DNA of 18,634 nucleotides, taken from assembly GCA_044870185.1 (NCBI GenBank), contig JBIOYL010000392.1, positions 1-18,634 on the forward strand, given 5' to 3'. Position numbers and translations under genes: made by a program. Below are positions 1 through 6,347 of this stretch, piece after piece (the first letter of the stretch is position 1; the number at the start of each line of letters is the position of its first letter). The stretch comes from JBIOYL01 sp044870185. Its GTDB lineage: Bacteria > Actinomycetota > CALGFH01. Under the pieces are notes generated by a model. That model ran no database searches, had not been told where the DNA came from, and was given only the letters and a program-made list of their open reading frames with translations.

Positions 1-133
1 GGCAACCGTCGCCCTGGCCGTGGCCCAAGCGGCGGCGGCCGACGGCCTGGCCCAGGTCGAGCTCGACGACCCGATCCAGCAGGTCCTCCAGGCCATGTGG
101 CAGCCCGAATACCCCCGCATCGAACCGATCTAG
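1..133 (+). CDS. NAD-type malic enzyme, C-terminal end (partial)
   Basis: Only the last 43 codons lie in the window, read from base 2 to the TAG at 131-133. The peptide contains ALAVAQAAAADGLAQ followed by MWQPEYPRI near the end. This matches the C-terminus of the MaeA/SfcA malic enzyme family: a helix of the type VxxAxxxxGxA, then an Ile-rich helix and an aromatic W-x-x-E-Y motif, as in the E. coli MaeA tail. The family oxidatively decarboxylates malate to pyruvate with NAD(P) in the cytoplasm. The catalytic and NAD-binding domains are outside the window, so cofactor preference cannot be judged. The gene converges on the phosphoesterase gene, with 53 nt between the two stops. The identification rests on a short tail and on memory of the family. 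Confidence 0.6.
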   Translation, partial: ATVALAVAQAAAADGLAQVELDDPIQQVLQAMWQPEYPRIEPI

Positions 134-186
134 CGAAGGCCGGACGGGTCGGTCCGCACTCCATCAGGCCTTGCATCAGGTCGTTG

Positions 187-1599
187 TCATCGGCGGCCAG
201 CTCCGCGAGAGCCGGGCTCGTAGGCGAGGACCGTACTCGCGATGACCCTGGCCGGCTGGGCTCGGGAGGTCGGCAACGGCCCTCGCGCCAGCAGGCGCTC
301 AACAAGATACAGTCGATGCTGGGTAGCGACCGGACGCCCCCACAGGGCCACGGTCGCCCCCTGGGCGGTGGTCTGAACGTCAATCCAGGTGCACGGGTAG
401 CTCGGAACAAAGACCGGAGGCAAGCCGAGCCAGGCACGCACCGGCACGAGTGCGCGAATCCAGCAGCCGGAGTCGACCGCCACCCGTCCCTCATCCAGGT
501 GGGTAAAGGCAGCCTGGTGGGAGTGGCCGTGAAGCAGCACGCGGGCAGCCGGATCGCGCTGGCCAAGCAGGCGAGCCGACCGGGCCCGCCGAGTCGCGTC
601 ATCCTCGCCGGTCTTGCCGGACAGCTCCGACGGCGACCCGCCATAGGTCGAAACAGCCTGCTGGAGGCTACGGCCGACAAAGGTAAACACCGCCATCAGC
701 AACACGAGGTCGACCGTGACGATCACGATCGCCCATTGGATGACTCTGGCGCTCAGCTCCCCGACTGTCCCCAGCCTGCCCCACAGCCCGCCGGCGAGCA
801 CGGCCACGACCGGTATGTGCAGCAGCAGGAACAGGCCGAGCAGGGGCAGGGCGAAGTCCCACAGCGCCCGGCTGAGAAAGCGGTAGAAGAAGTTGGCCAC
901 GAGCCAGGTCGGCACCATGCTGGTCGGGCGGACATTGTTGATCTGGTCAAGGGCCAGGTCCGGGCGGCGTTCGCTGGCGGCATCCATGCGGGTGACGACC
1001 TCGGTGACGATGTGGTCGCCGGCCGGGGAGTCGAGCGGGTCGAACGGGTCGGTGCGCCGGTTGTAGAGGTCGAGGACGTCACCGTGTTCAGCCACGAGCC
1101 GGACTTCGCCGCCGTCGGGTCCTTCCAGCCTGACGTGCAGGCGCAACGCGACATGGTCCACCGCGAACTGGCGGACGACCAGCTCCCGACCCCCCCTGTA
1201 CCAGGCCAGCGCGGCATCGTGGTTGCCAACCAGGTAGACGATGGTCACGCCCGGGCGCTTGGCGAGGTCGTGCAGCGCCACGCCGAGGCCAACCGCATCG
1301 AGCCCGGCCAGGACATGTGGAACCGCCTGCGAGCGCGGTACGCGGATCTGGAGCAGATCCACGACGTCGCCGCCCAGCGCGAGGATGACGTCGCCGGGAT
1401 GGTCGCGGATCGACGTGACCAGATCGCGCAACGCGTCCCCGGCTTGAAAGTCCGCCAGCGGCCCGCTCTCGGTCAAGTGCAGGTCGGACACGAACACGAG
1501 CCGCCCCCCGGGGGCCAAGGACAGCTCGATGCCTGGGGGACACGGGTCCTGTGCGAGCTGCTCGGGCGTCCATCCCTCTGCCTCGACGTCGCCCAGCAT
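187..1599 (-). CDS. Membrane-embedded metallophosphoesterase (LpxH-like calcineurin fold)
   Basis: Predicted two-metal phosphoesterase of 470 aa. The family motifs are all present and in order: VSDLHL (D39, H41), GGDVVD (D78), GNHD (126-128), EHGD (H172) and HGHSH (357-361). Between the fourth and fifth motifs, where LpxH-type enzymes carry a helical lid, this protein has about 185 residues with two long hydrophobic helices (about 246-272 and 287-310). The catalytic domain should therefore be anchored to the membrane by a hairpin inside it. The substrate is unknown; a lipid or membrane-linked phosphate or pyrophosphate ester is inferred. The start is taken at ATG 1599, with GAGAGGAG about 10 nt upstream. 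A TTG at 1647, preceded by GAGAAGG, would add 16 residues and is a real alternative. The gene is convergent with the malic enzyme and separated from the next minus-strand gene by about 330 nt of relic sequence. Confidence 0.85.
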   Translation of the reverse strand: MLGDVEAEGWTPEQLAQDPCPPGIELSLAPGGRLVFVSDLHLTESGPLADFQAGDALRDLVTSIRDHPGDVILALGGDVVDLLQIRVPRSQAVPHVLAGLDAVGLGVALHDLAKRPGVTIVYLVGNHDAALAWYRGGRELVVRQFAVDHVALRLHVRLEGPDGGEVRLVAEHGDVLDLYNRRTDPFDPLDSPAGDHIVTEVVTRMDAASERRPDLALDQINNVRPTSMVPTWLVANFFYRFLSRALWDFALPLLGLFLLLHIPVVAVLAGGLWGRLGTVGELSARVIQWAIVIVTVDLVLLMAVFTFVGRSLQQAVSTYGGSPSELSGKTGEDDATRRARSARLLGQRDPAARVLLHGHSHQAAFTHLDEGRVAVDSGCWIRALVPVRAWLGLPPVFVPSYPCTWIDVQTTAQGATVALWGRPVATQHRLYLVERLLARGPLPTSRAQPARVIASTVLAYEPGSRGAGRR

Positions 1600-1797
1600 G
1601 CTGGTGATGCTCCTCTCGCGGCCTACACGGCGCTTTGCCTCAGGCAAGAACGACCTTCTCGGGGGGTCCCCCGCAACTCGGTGTACGAGGATCGCCAGCC
1701 AGAACTATTCGACCATGCGCGGATTGACCGGCGCCACCGGGATCGAGGCCAAACATCACGTAATGACCGCGGCTGGGCGATGCCGAAGCGCAGCTGC

Positions 1798-1905
1798 TGC
1801 AGTCCAGCTTGGCGTCGGCGCGCACCGTGGCCGGGTCGATGACCAGCCGGCCGCCCCGGCGGGCCAGGTAGCGGCCAAGGCTGGGTGGCGAGCGGCTCGC
1901 CGAGG
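1798..1905 (-). pseudogene. Relic of an IS1634-type transposase (C-terminal fragment)
   Basis: One minus-strand frame reads PSLGRYLARRGGRLVIDP followed by ATVRADAKLD. This resembles the stretch of IS1634-family DDE transposases that runs 'HP-x-x-RYL...GGRL-x-ID...A-R-x-x-A-x-x-DGK' just before the conserved DGKWLLRT segment. The match breaks at the point where DGK would be expected, and the frame then loses similarity. No terminal inverted repeat or start codon accompanies it. The piece sits between the acetyltransferase stop (1930) and the phosphoesterase start, so it is best read as an eroded insertion-sequence fragment. The similarity is recalled, not computed, and the fragment is short. 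Confidence 0.35.
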
Positions 1906-1929
1906 GCGTCGTCTCGAGATGGGCGCTGC

Positions 1930-2532
1930 TCACAGTCGGCGGATGACGCGGGCGGGGTTGCCGACGGCGACCACGTTCGCGGGCAGGTCCCGGGTCACCA
2001 CCGCACCGGCGCCGACGACGGTGTTCTCCCCGATGCTGACCCCCGGACAGATGATCACGCCGCCGCCCAGCCAGACGTTGTCGCCAACGGTGATGGGCTT
2101 GGCCGCCTCAAGCTTCGCCCGGCGTGCCGCCGCCTCAACAGGATGGGTGGGGGTCAGGAACTGGACGTTGGGGCCGACCTGCACGTCGTCGCCGATGGTG
2201 ATCGGCGCGACGTCGAGCAGCACGACGCCGAAGTTGATGAAGGTCCGCGCCCCGATATGCGTCTGATAGCCGTAGTCGCAGCGCAAGGGTGGGCGGATCT
2301 CGGTACCCTCTCCCAGCGATCCCAGCAGCTCACGCAGCACCGCGAGCCGTGCGTCGGGGTCTGAGGGGTCGCTGGTGTTGAACGCCTGGGTGAGCTTCAG
2401 CGCGCGTTGGCTCTCGGCGGCGAGCTCCGGGTCGTCGGCGATGTACAGGTCGCCGGCAAGCATCCGGTCACGCTGGCTGCGCCGGTCGTGCGGGATCGGT
2501 GTCTCCTGGCTCATGTGCACGACCGTACGCAT
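1930..2532 (-). CDS. Maltose O-acetyltransferase-like hexapeptide acetyltransferase
   Basis: A 200-aa left-handed beta-helix acyltransferase of the Maa/LacA/NodL group, which moves an acetyl group from acetyl-CoA to a sugar hydroxyl. The N-terminal Mac domain (about residues 20-75) begins with MLAGDLYIADDPEL, a typical opening. The hexapeptide-repeat region runs from about 78 to 195, and the catalytic His is H130 in TPTHP. The C-terminal AVGNPARVIR is the family ending. Two in-frame ATG codons are possible, at 2532 and 2514; neither has a strong ribosome site. The shorter form (194 aa) starts MSQETPIPHD and would fit the family length equally well. The gene stands alone: the upstream minus-strand gene ends 95 nt away, and a transposase relic follows. 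The natural acceptor sugar cannot be told from the sequence. Confidence 0.9.
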   Translation of the reverse strand: MRTVVHMSQETPIPHDRRSQRDRMLAGDLYIADDPELAAESQRALKLTQAFNTSDPSDPDARLAVLRELLGSLGEGTEIRPPLRCDYGYQTHIGARTFINFGVVLLDVAPITIGDDVQVGPNVQFLTPTHPVEAAARRAKLEAAKPITVGDNVWLGGGVIICPGVSIGENTVVGAGAVVTRDLPANVVAVGNPARVIRRL

Positions 2533-2627
2533 CAGTTCGGCTTCAGGCTACCCTCGGGCGCTCCCTGGCCCTGGTCGTCCGCAAGGGACCCGACCGGCCT
2601 GGCGAACCCGTCGACCGCCGATGCCGG

Positions 2628-3380
2628 TCAGCTCCAGCGCACGCGCACCGAGTGGCGCCACAGGTCGAGCAGCGCGGGATCGCCGCGGACCTCCAGACCG
2701 TCGGGCGCTTGGCGGTTCCACAGCATCAGGTACAGCTCGGAGGCTGGCCCGCGCACGGAGCAGTCGGCGTCGCCCGCCTCGCGCGACACCACACGCTGGT
2801 CGGGGCCGACCCACACCAGCCAGTCGGCACGGGCGTCGGTCGCGCCCACGTGCAGGCTCCTGGGCGGGTCGGCGCGGAGCCTGCCCCCGGGCCGGGTGAT
2901 GAAGCACGTCAGCAACTCGTCGATCCCGTCGGCGGCGAACGCCGGCGGGAACGGGGTGATGGTCGCGCCCGGGCTCTCCGCGTCGGCCCGGTGGATCGCC
3001 GTCTCGTGGGCCTGGCGCCGCGTCCAGAAGGCCAGGGGTGACGGCGCGGCAAGAAACGTCCAGCAGGCAAGGTCTGGCGCGGCCGTCTCCAGCTCGTGGA
3101 GCAGCCGAGCGTGCCCCGCGCGGAACCAGTCGACCAACGCGTGATCGTCGTCCGGCGGGGCCATGACCTTGGCCTCTTCCTCCTCGCTCATCGGCTGGGT
3201 GCGGGATCCGGCCACATAGGTCGCAGCCCAGCGGTGCACCCCGCCGATGTGGCGCACGAGATCGCGCATGCGCCACGCAGGGCAGGTCGGGATCGGGGCG
3301 CCCAGGTCGGTCCTGGCCGCAACCTCCGCAAGCAGCCGGCCCTCGCGCCCAAGCGCGGCGACGTGCTCGACGACCTCCAT
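2628..3380 (-). CDS. Mycothiol-dependent maleylpyruvate isomerase family protein
   Basis: A 250-aa protein of the MDMPI/TIGR03083 family, found in actinobacteria that make mycothiol. The N-terminal DinB-like four-helix domain carries the expected metal ligands: H44 in VRHIGGVHRW and the E-x3-H pair E126/H130 in HETAIH. These correspond to the His and Glu/His zinc ligands of the Corynebacterium enzyme. The C-terminal part (about 150-250) contains the WLVWVGPD and ELYLMLWNR segments typical of the family's second domain. The start is ATG 3380, with GGAGAGGG immediately upstream; an open frame continues 33 codons further but with no better start. Members act as thiol-dependent isomerases or S-transferases. 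The substrate here is unknown, and no aromatic-degradation genes are nearby. Confidence 0.85.
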   Translation of the reverse strand: MEVVEHVAALGREGRLLAEVAARTDLGAPIPTCPAWRMRDLVRHIGGVHRWAATYVAGSRTQPMSEEEEAKVMAPPDDDHALVDWFRAGHARLLHELETAAPDLACWTFLAAPSPLAFWTRRQAHETAIHRADAESPGATITPFPPAFAADGIDELLTCFITRPGGRLRADPPRSLHVGATDARADWLVWVGPDQRVVSREAGDADCSVRGPASELYLMLWNRQAPDGLEVRGDPALLDLWRHSVRVRWS

Positions 3381-3412
3381 GACCACCCTCTCCGACCGGT
3401 CCCGTCCGCTCG

Positions 3413-3790
3413 ATGTCAGGATCTTACGTTGCCTCCCCGCCACCATGCGGCCGCGACGTCGAACCCCCACCGCTGGCAAGGTGGATCGCCAACGGCTGGG
3501 TGCTGGCGGTGGTCGCCGTGCTGCTGGCCGCCGAGGTGGTGCTGGACAAGGTCGCGGTGGTCGACCACGTCAACGACGCCGTCCAGACGTTCGTCCGGCC
3601 GACCGTGGGCGGGCTGATCTTCGCCGCCACGGCGGCGGCCGGTCAGCTCGACGCCTCACCCTGGATACGGGAGCACCCGGCCGTCACGGCCGTCCGCAGC
3701 ACCGCCGTGGCCAGCCTGGCGGTGGCGGCCGACTCCGGACACCCACGCGATCAAGACCTCGCTCGGTCCTTGCCGGCGAGGATCATCTGA
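3413..3790 (+). pseudogene. Decayed DUF4126 membrane protein gene
   Basis: From about residue 21 the frame reads WIANGWVLAVVAVLLAAEVV, then LDKVAVVDHVNDAVQTFVRP. This is the centre of DUF4126 proteins: a hydrophobic helix ending in E-x-x-x-DK-x-P, VD-x-V-x-D, then T-x-x-RP-x-x-G. The usual first 50 or so residues, with one or two membrane helices, are missing. Beyond about base 3725 the frame loses similarity. At 3744 a different frame offers HAIKTSLGP, close to the family's H-x-x-K...RP segment, which suggests a frameshift near 3730-3743. No C-terminal half is found downstream, and the 3' end overlaps the end of the opposite-strand zinc-ribbon gene. I read it as a gene remnant truncated at both ends. 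Confidence 0.55.
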
Positions 3791-4185
3791 ATTACGGTCT
3801 GCGTGCTGACGTCGAGCTTCCTTGCGATCTCGTCTGGACGCATCCCTCGTGCGTTGTAGATGAGCGCGAGCTTCTGCTGCGGCTCGTTCCACAAACGGCC
3901 CGGGTTCCTTGGGCGGGATGTCCCACGTCCGGATTGGGCGGCGTGGACAGGTCTCTTGTCGTTCGAAGAGACGGCTCGTCGCCCATCCGAGTAGGCGGGA
4001 CTGGCCAACTCCGCCCGTGTCCGCCCATCCAAGACCTCATACTGGTCTGCGGCCTTGTTCACGCCCACAGCGAGGATCGTCAAACCCTTCGCGTTCTGCC
4101 GTTGACACTCACGCTTCGTACAATAGTCGTACTTCTGAGCTCGCTCGGGATGCAACTCGCTCCCGCAGGTAACACACCTGGCCAT
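3751..4185 (-). CDS. Zinc-ribbon and helix-turn-helix protein, function unknown
   Basis: A 144-aa basic protein. The N-terminus has C4-x2-C7 and C22-x4-C27 (CVTC...YCTKREC), a probable zinc ribbon. The middle (about 65-100) is rich in Arg, Ser, Gly and Pro and is probably disordered. The C-terminus (about 103-136) ends with RGMRPDEIARKLDVSTQTVI, which has the spacing of a helix-turn-helix of the resolvase/sigma-region-4 kind. DNA binding is inferred, and a role as regulator or as a relic of a recombinase accessory protein are both possible. The start is ATG 4185, with AGGAGG only 3 nt upstream. It is divergent from the 4229-5019 pair with a 43-nt gap, so it could regulate that pair. Its last 40 nt overlap the DUF4126 relic. 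I do not recognise a named family. Confidence 0.6.
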   Translation of the reverse strand: MARCVTCGSELHPERAQKYDYCTKRECQRQNAKGLTILAVGVNKAADQYEVLDGRTRAELASPAYSDGRRAVSSNDKRPVHAAQSGRGTSRPRNPGRLWNEPQQKLALIYNARGMRPDEIARKLDVSTQTVIQMILAGKDRARS

Positions 4186-4228
4186 TGTCCTCCTACACAG
4201 CTGGGGAAACCAGCTGGAGGTCGCCGCC

Positions 4229-4447
4229 TTGACCGAGGGGCGCCACAGCGTCAACGAGGTCGCGATCCGGATGTTGCGGGAGTGGTTCCGACCCGAGCGC
4301 CCGCCCGCCGCGGTCCTGCGGGCCGAGGTCCTCGGGATCGTCCCGATCGAGGTCACCGACGCCCTGCTGGACACGTTCCGCCGGCTCGCCGAGCGCCCCG
4401 ACCGCGGGCCACTGGTCGAGCAGGTGCTCGAGGTGATCAACCCATGA
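4229..4447 (+). CDS. Small hypothetical protein, first gene of a coupled pair
   Basis: A 72-aa protein with a TTG start, supported by a strong GGAGG 8 nt upstream (4216-4220). It is predicted to be mostly helical, with no membrane segment and no cysteine. The tail contains TDALLDTFRRLAERPDRG and ends LEVINP. Its stop overlaps the start of the next gene in an ATGA (4444-4447), so the two are almost certainly co-translated. The open frame extends upstream to about 4139 but has no start there. It could also be the surviving end of a longer ancestral gene. No known family recognised. Confidence 0.55.
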   Translation: MTEGRHSVNEVAIRMLREWFRPERPPAAVLRAEVLGIVPIEVTDALLDTFRRLAERPDRGPLVEQVLEVINP

Positions 4448-5019
4448 CCACCGTGGCACAGCGCGAAGCCGACAACACCAGCAAGACCCCCACCACGCCC
4501 GCCTCGCCGGCGGCCACGCCGGCTAGCAACCGGCCGGCCGGTGATGCCGGCGACGGCGTCCCGCATGCGGCCCAGGCCGTGCGCGGGTCGCTTGAGGCGT
4601 GGGCGGCCTGGGCCCAGTCCCCGACCTTGCGGCTGGCCGCTGATGACGGTCGACCGGTCGACTGGGAGTCGGGCCGGGACCGCGAGAGCGTCACCCGCGC
4701 GCTGCACCGCCAAGCCCAGATCTGGCGGGCGGTGCTGTCTGGAGAGAAGAACCGCCGTGACCTGCTGTCCGCCGACGACTACTTGGGGGCGGCCGACCGA
4801 CTGCTGGGTCACCTTCGCCAGCTCACGAGACGTTTCCTGCGCCGCTACTGGCTGGCAACCACGATCGTGGTCGTGGTGCTGGCTGCCGTGATCGCCGCCG
4901 TGTTCGCCGTGCCCACCACCACCGTGCTCGGTGTCCTCGCCGTCGGCGCCGGAGCGGTGGGCATCACGTGGAGGGGGGTGGCGTCGAGCCTGGGCAGGGA
5001 GGAACGTCGCCACGCCTGA
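4444..5019 (+). CDS. Hypothetical membrane protein with disordered N-terminus
   Basis: A 191-aa protein overlapping the preceding gene by ATGA. Residues 1-40 are low-complexity (Thr, Pro, Ala, Ser, Gly) and probably disordered. Residues 42-130 are helical and soluble, with several Trp and the stretch SADDYLGAADRLLGHLRQL. A basic run RRFLRRY (129-135) precedes two closely spaced hydrophobic helices (about 136-156 and 158-175), separated by a Pro-Thr turn. The C-terminus GREERRH is charged. The arrangement suggests a cytoplasmic helical domain anchored by a C-terminal membrane hairpin. No enzyme motif is visible, and I do not recognise the family. The gene converges on the sugar-binding protein gene, with 47 nt between stops. 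Confidence 0.65.
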   Translation: MTTVAQREADNTSKTPTTPASPAATPASNRPAGDAGDGVPHAAQAVRGSLEAWAAWAQSPTLRLAADDGRPVDWESGRDRESVTRALHRQAQIWRAVLSGEKNRRDLLSADDYLGAADRLLGHLRQLTRRFLRRYWLATTIVVVVLAAVIAAVFAVPTTTVLGVLAVGAGAVGITWRGVASSLGREERRHA

Positions 5020-5066
5020 CCGCCAACTCTTCGGCCGTCCGGGAACCGGGGCAACTCCAGTGCTGA

Positions 5067-6197
5067 TCAGGAGGTGGGGAGGCCGGCGGCCTGGCAGGCC
5101 TGCTTGTACTGGCCGGTGCAGATCTGGGCGGGGGTCAGGAAGCCGTCGGCGATGACCGTGCTCTTGACGTTGCTCTTGGTCACCACGATGGTGTCCAACA
5201 GCACCGACGGCACGTCCTTCTTGCCGTTGTTCACCTTGGCGGTGGCCAGCGCGTTCGCGTCCGACGTCTTGCCGTTGACCAGATCCACCGCCAGGGTGGC
5301 GGCCGTCTCGGCGATCTTCTTGATCGGCTGGTAGACGGTCATCAACTGCTCACCCGTGAGGATGCGCTGGATCGCCGCGACCTCCGCGTCCTGGCCGGTG
5401 ACCGGCCGGCTGGCCGGGTCGATGTGGGCGCCCTTCAGCGCCGCGATCGCGCCGCTCGCCATGCCGTCGTTGGCCACGTAGACGCCGTTGAACCCGTTCG
5501 CGCCGACGGCGGTGATGGCCTGCTCCATCTCGGTCTGGGCCTTGTCGGGGCTCCAGTCTGGCGTGTCGTACTCTTTGGCGACCTTGACGCCGGCGGGGTC
5601 GAGAATGCTGTGCGCGCCTTTCTTGTACGGCCCGGCGTTCGAGTCGCTGGGCGAGCCATTGATCATCACGACCGAGACCGTGGACGTCCCGGCGCGCCGC
5701 ACGGCGTCGAGCAGGGCTTTGCCCTGCTGCTGGCCCACCTTGAACGGGTCGATCGAGACGTAGTAGTCGAGATCGGCGTTGGCAACCAGACGGCCGTAGC
5801 TGATCACGGGAATCTTCGCCTGCTTGGCCCGCCCGACGATGCTGGCCGCCGACTGCACGTCGACGGCGTCCAGGACGAGCACCTTCGCGCCGTTGGTGAT
5901 CGCCGCCTCGGCCTGCTGCTGCTGCTTGGAGGCGTCCTGGTCAGCGTTGGAGTAGATGATCTTGCAGTCTGGGCAGAGCTCCTTTACCTTGCGCTCGAAG
6001 TTCGGCTTGTCCTGCTGTTCGTAGCGGGTCGTCTTGGTCTCCGGCAGCAGCAGCGCGATCGTCTTCCCACCTCCGCCCCCGCCGCCCCCGCCGGTCGTCG
6101 TTCCCTTGGTGGTGGCGCAGGCGGCAGCGACCAGCATCGCGGCCGCGACCACGAGCGCCGTCCGGGCCAGCCTTCGCACCCTGCTGCCCATCGACAT
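5067..6197 (-). CDS. Sugar ABC transporter substrate-binding lipoprotein (xylose/ribose type)
   Basis: A 376-aa Peripla_BP_4-type solute-binding protein. The N-terminus has Arg residues, a hydrophobic segment and VAAAC (Cys27), a probable lipoprotein signal with lipidation at C27. A linker with nine consecutive Gly (36-44) leads into the binding domain, which opens KTIALLLPETKTTRYEQQDK. That opening, together with SNADQDASKQQQQAEA and VYVANDGMASGAIAAL, resembles D-xylose/multiple-sugar binding proteins (XylF/ChvE group). ATG 6197 was chosen because AGAAGGG lies 7 nt upstream and the signal peptide follows directly. No ABC permease or ATPase for this system is in the window, so it is an orphan here. 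It is divergent from nagA across a 150-nt gap, which hints at amino-sugar or related uptake. The ligand is not determinable. Confidence 0.85.
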   Translation of the reverse strand: MSMGSRVRRLARTALVVAAAMLVAAACATTKGTTTGGGGGGGGGKTIALLLPETKTTRYEQQDKPNFERKVKELCPDCKIIYSNADQDASKQQQQAEAAITNGAKVLVLDAVDVQSAASIVGRAKQAKIPVISYGRLVANADLDYYVSIDPFKVGQQQGKALLDAVRRAGTSTVSVVMINGSPSDSNAGPYKKGAHSILDPAGVKVAKEYDTPDWSPDKAQTEMEQAITAVGANGFNGVYVANDGMASGAIAALKGAHIDPASRPVTGQDAEVAAIQRILTGEQLMTVYQPIKKIAETAATLAVDLVNGKTSDANALATAKVNNGKKDVPSVLLDTIVVTKSNVKSTVIADGFLTPAQICTGQYKQACQAAGLPTS

Positions 6198-6276
6198 CCC
6201 CCATCCCTTCTGGGAACCGTGCCTCTGGGAGAGCGTACTGCGTTTCGTCCCCTTGTCCATCCCTGACCGGCCCTCC

Positions 6277-6290
6277 CGGCCTAGACAGCC
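6277..6290. promoter_or_regulatory. Possible NagR/DasR-like operator (weak)
   Basis: The sequence CCGGCCTAGACAGC lies in the divergent region between the sugar-binding gene and nagA. It keeps the GG-x-x-TAGACA core of the GntR/HutC-type amino-sugar operators (YvoA/NagR and DasR sites centre on TAGAC). Outside the core the match is poor and the palindrome is incomplete. The position, 58 nt before the nagA start, is suitable. No GntR-type regulator is encoded in the window. Confidence 0.2.
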
Positions 6291-6347
6291 ATGCGCGGCC
6301 CGGGCATGCTGGCAGCGTCCCGGCAGCTCCGCCAGCGAGGATCGTGC

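Noticed and set aside
97..1842. 581-codon plus-strand open frame over the phosphoesterase
   Set aside because: It is antisense to a gene with all phosphoesterase motifs; the peptide is Arg/Gly/Asp/Gln-rich without domains, as expected for a shadow frame in GC-rich DNA.
3247..5019. 590-codon plus-strand open frame spanning the DUF4126 relic and the zinc-ribbon gene
   Set aside because: Only its last 191 codons (from 4444) look like protein and have a coupled start; the earlier part is out of frame with recognisable sequence.
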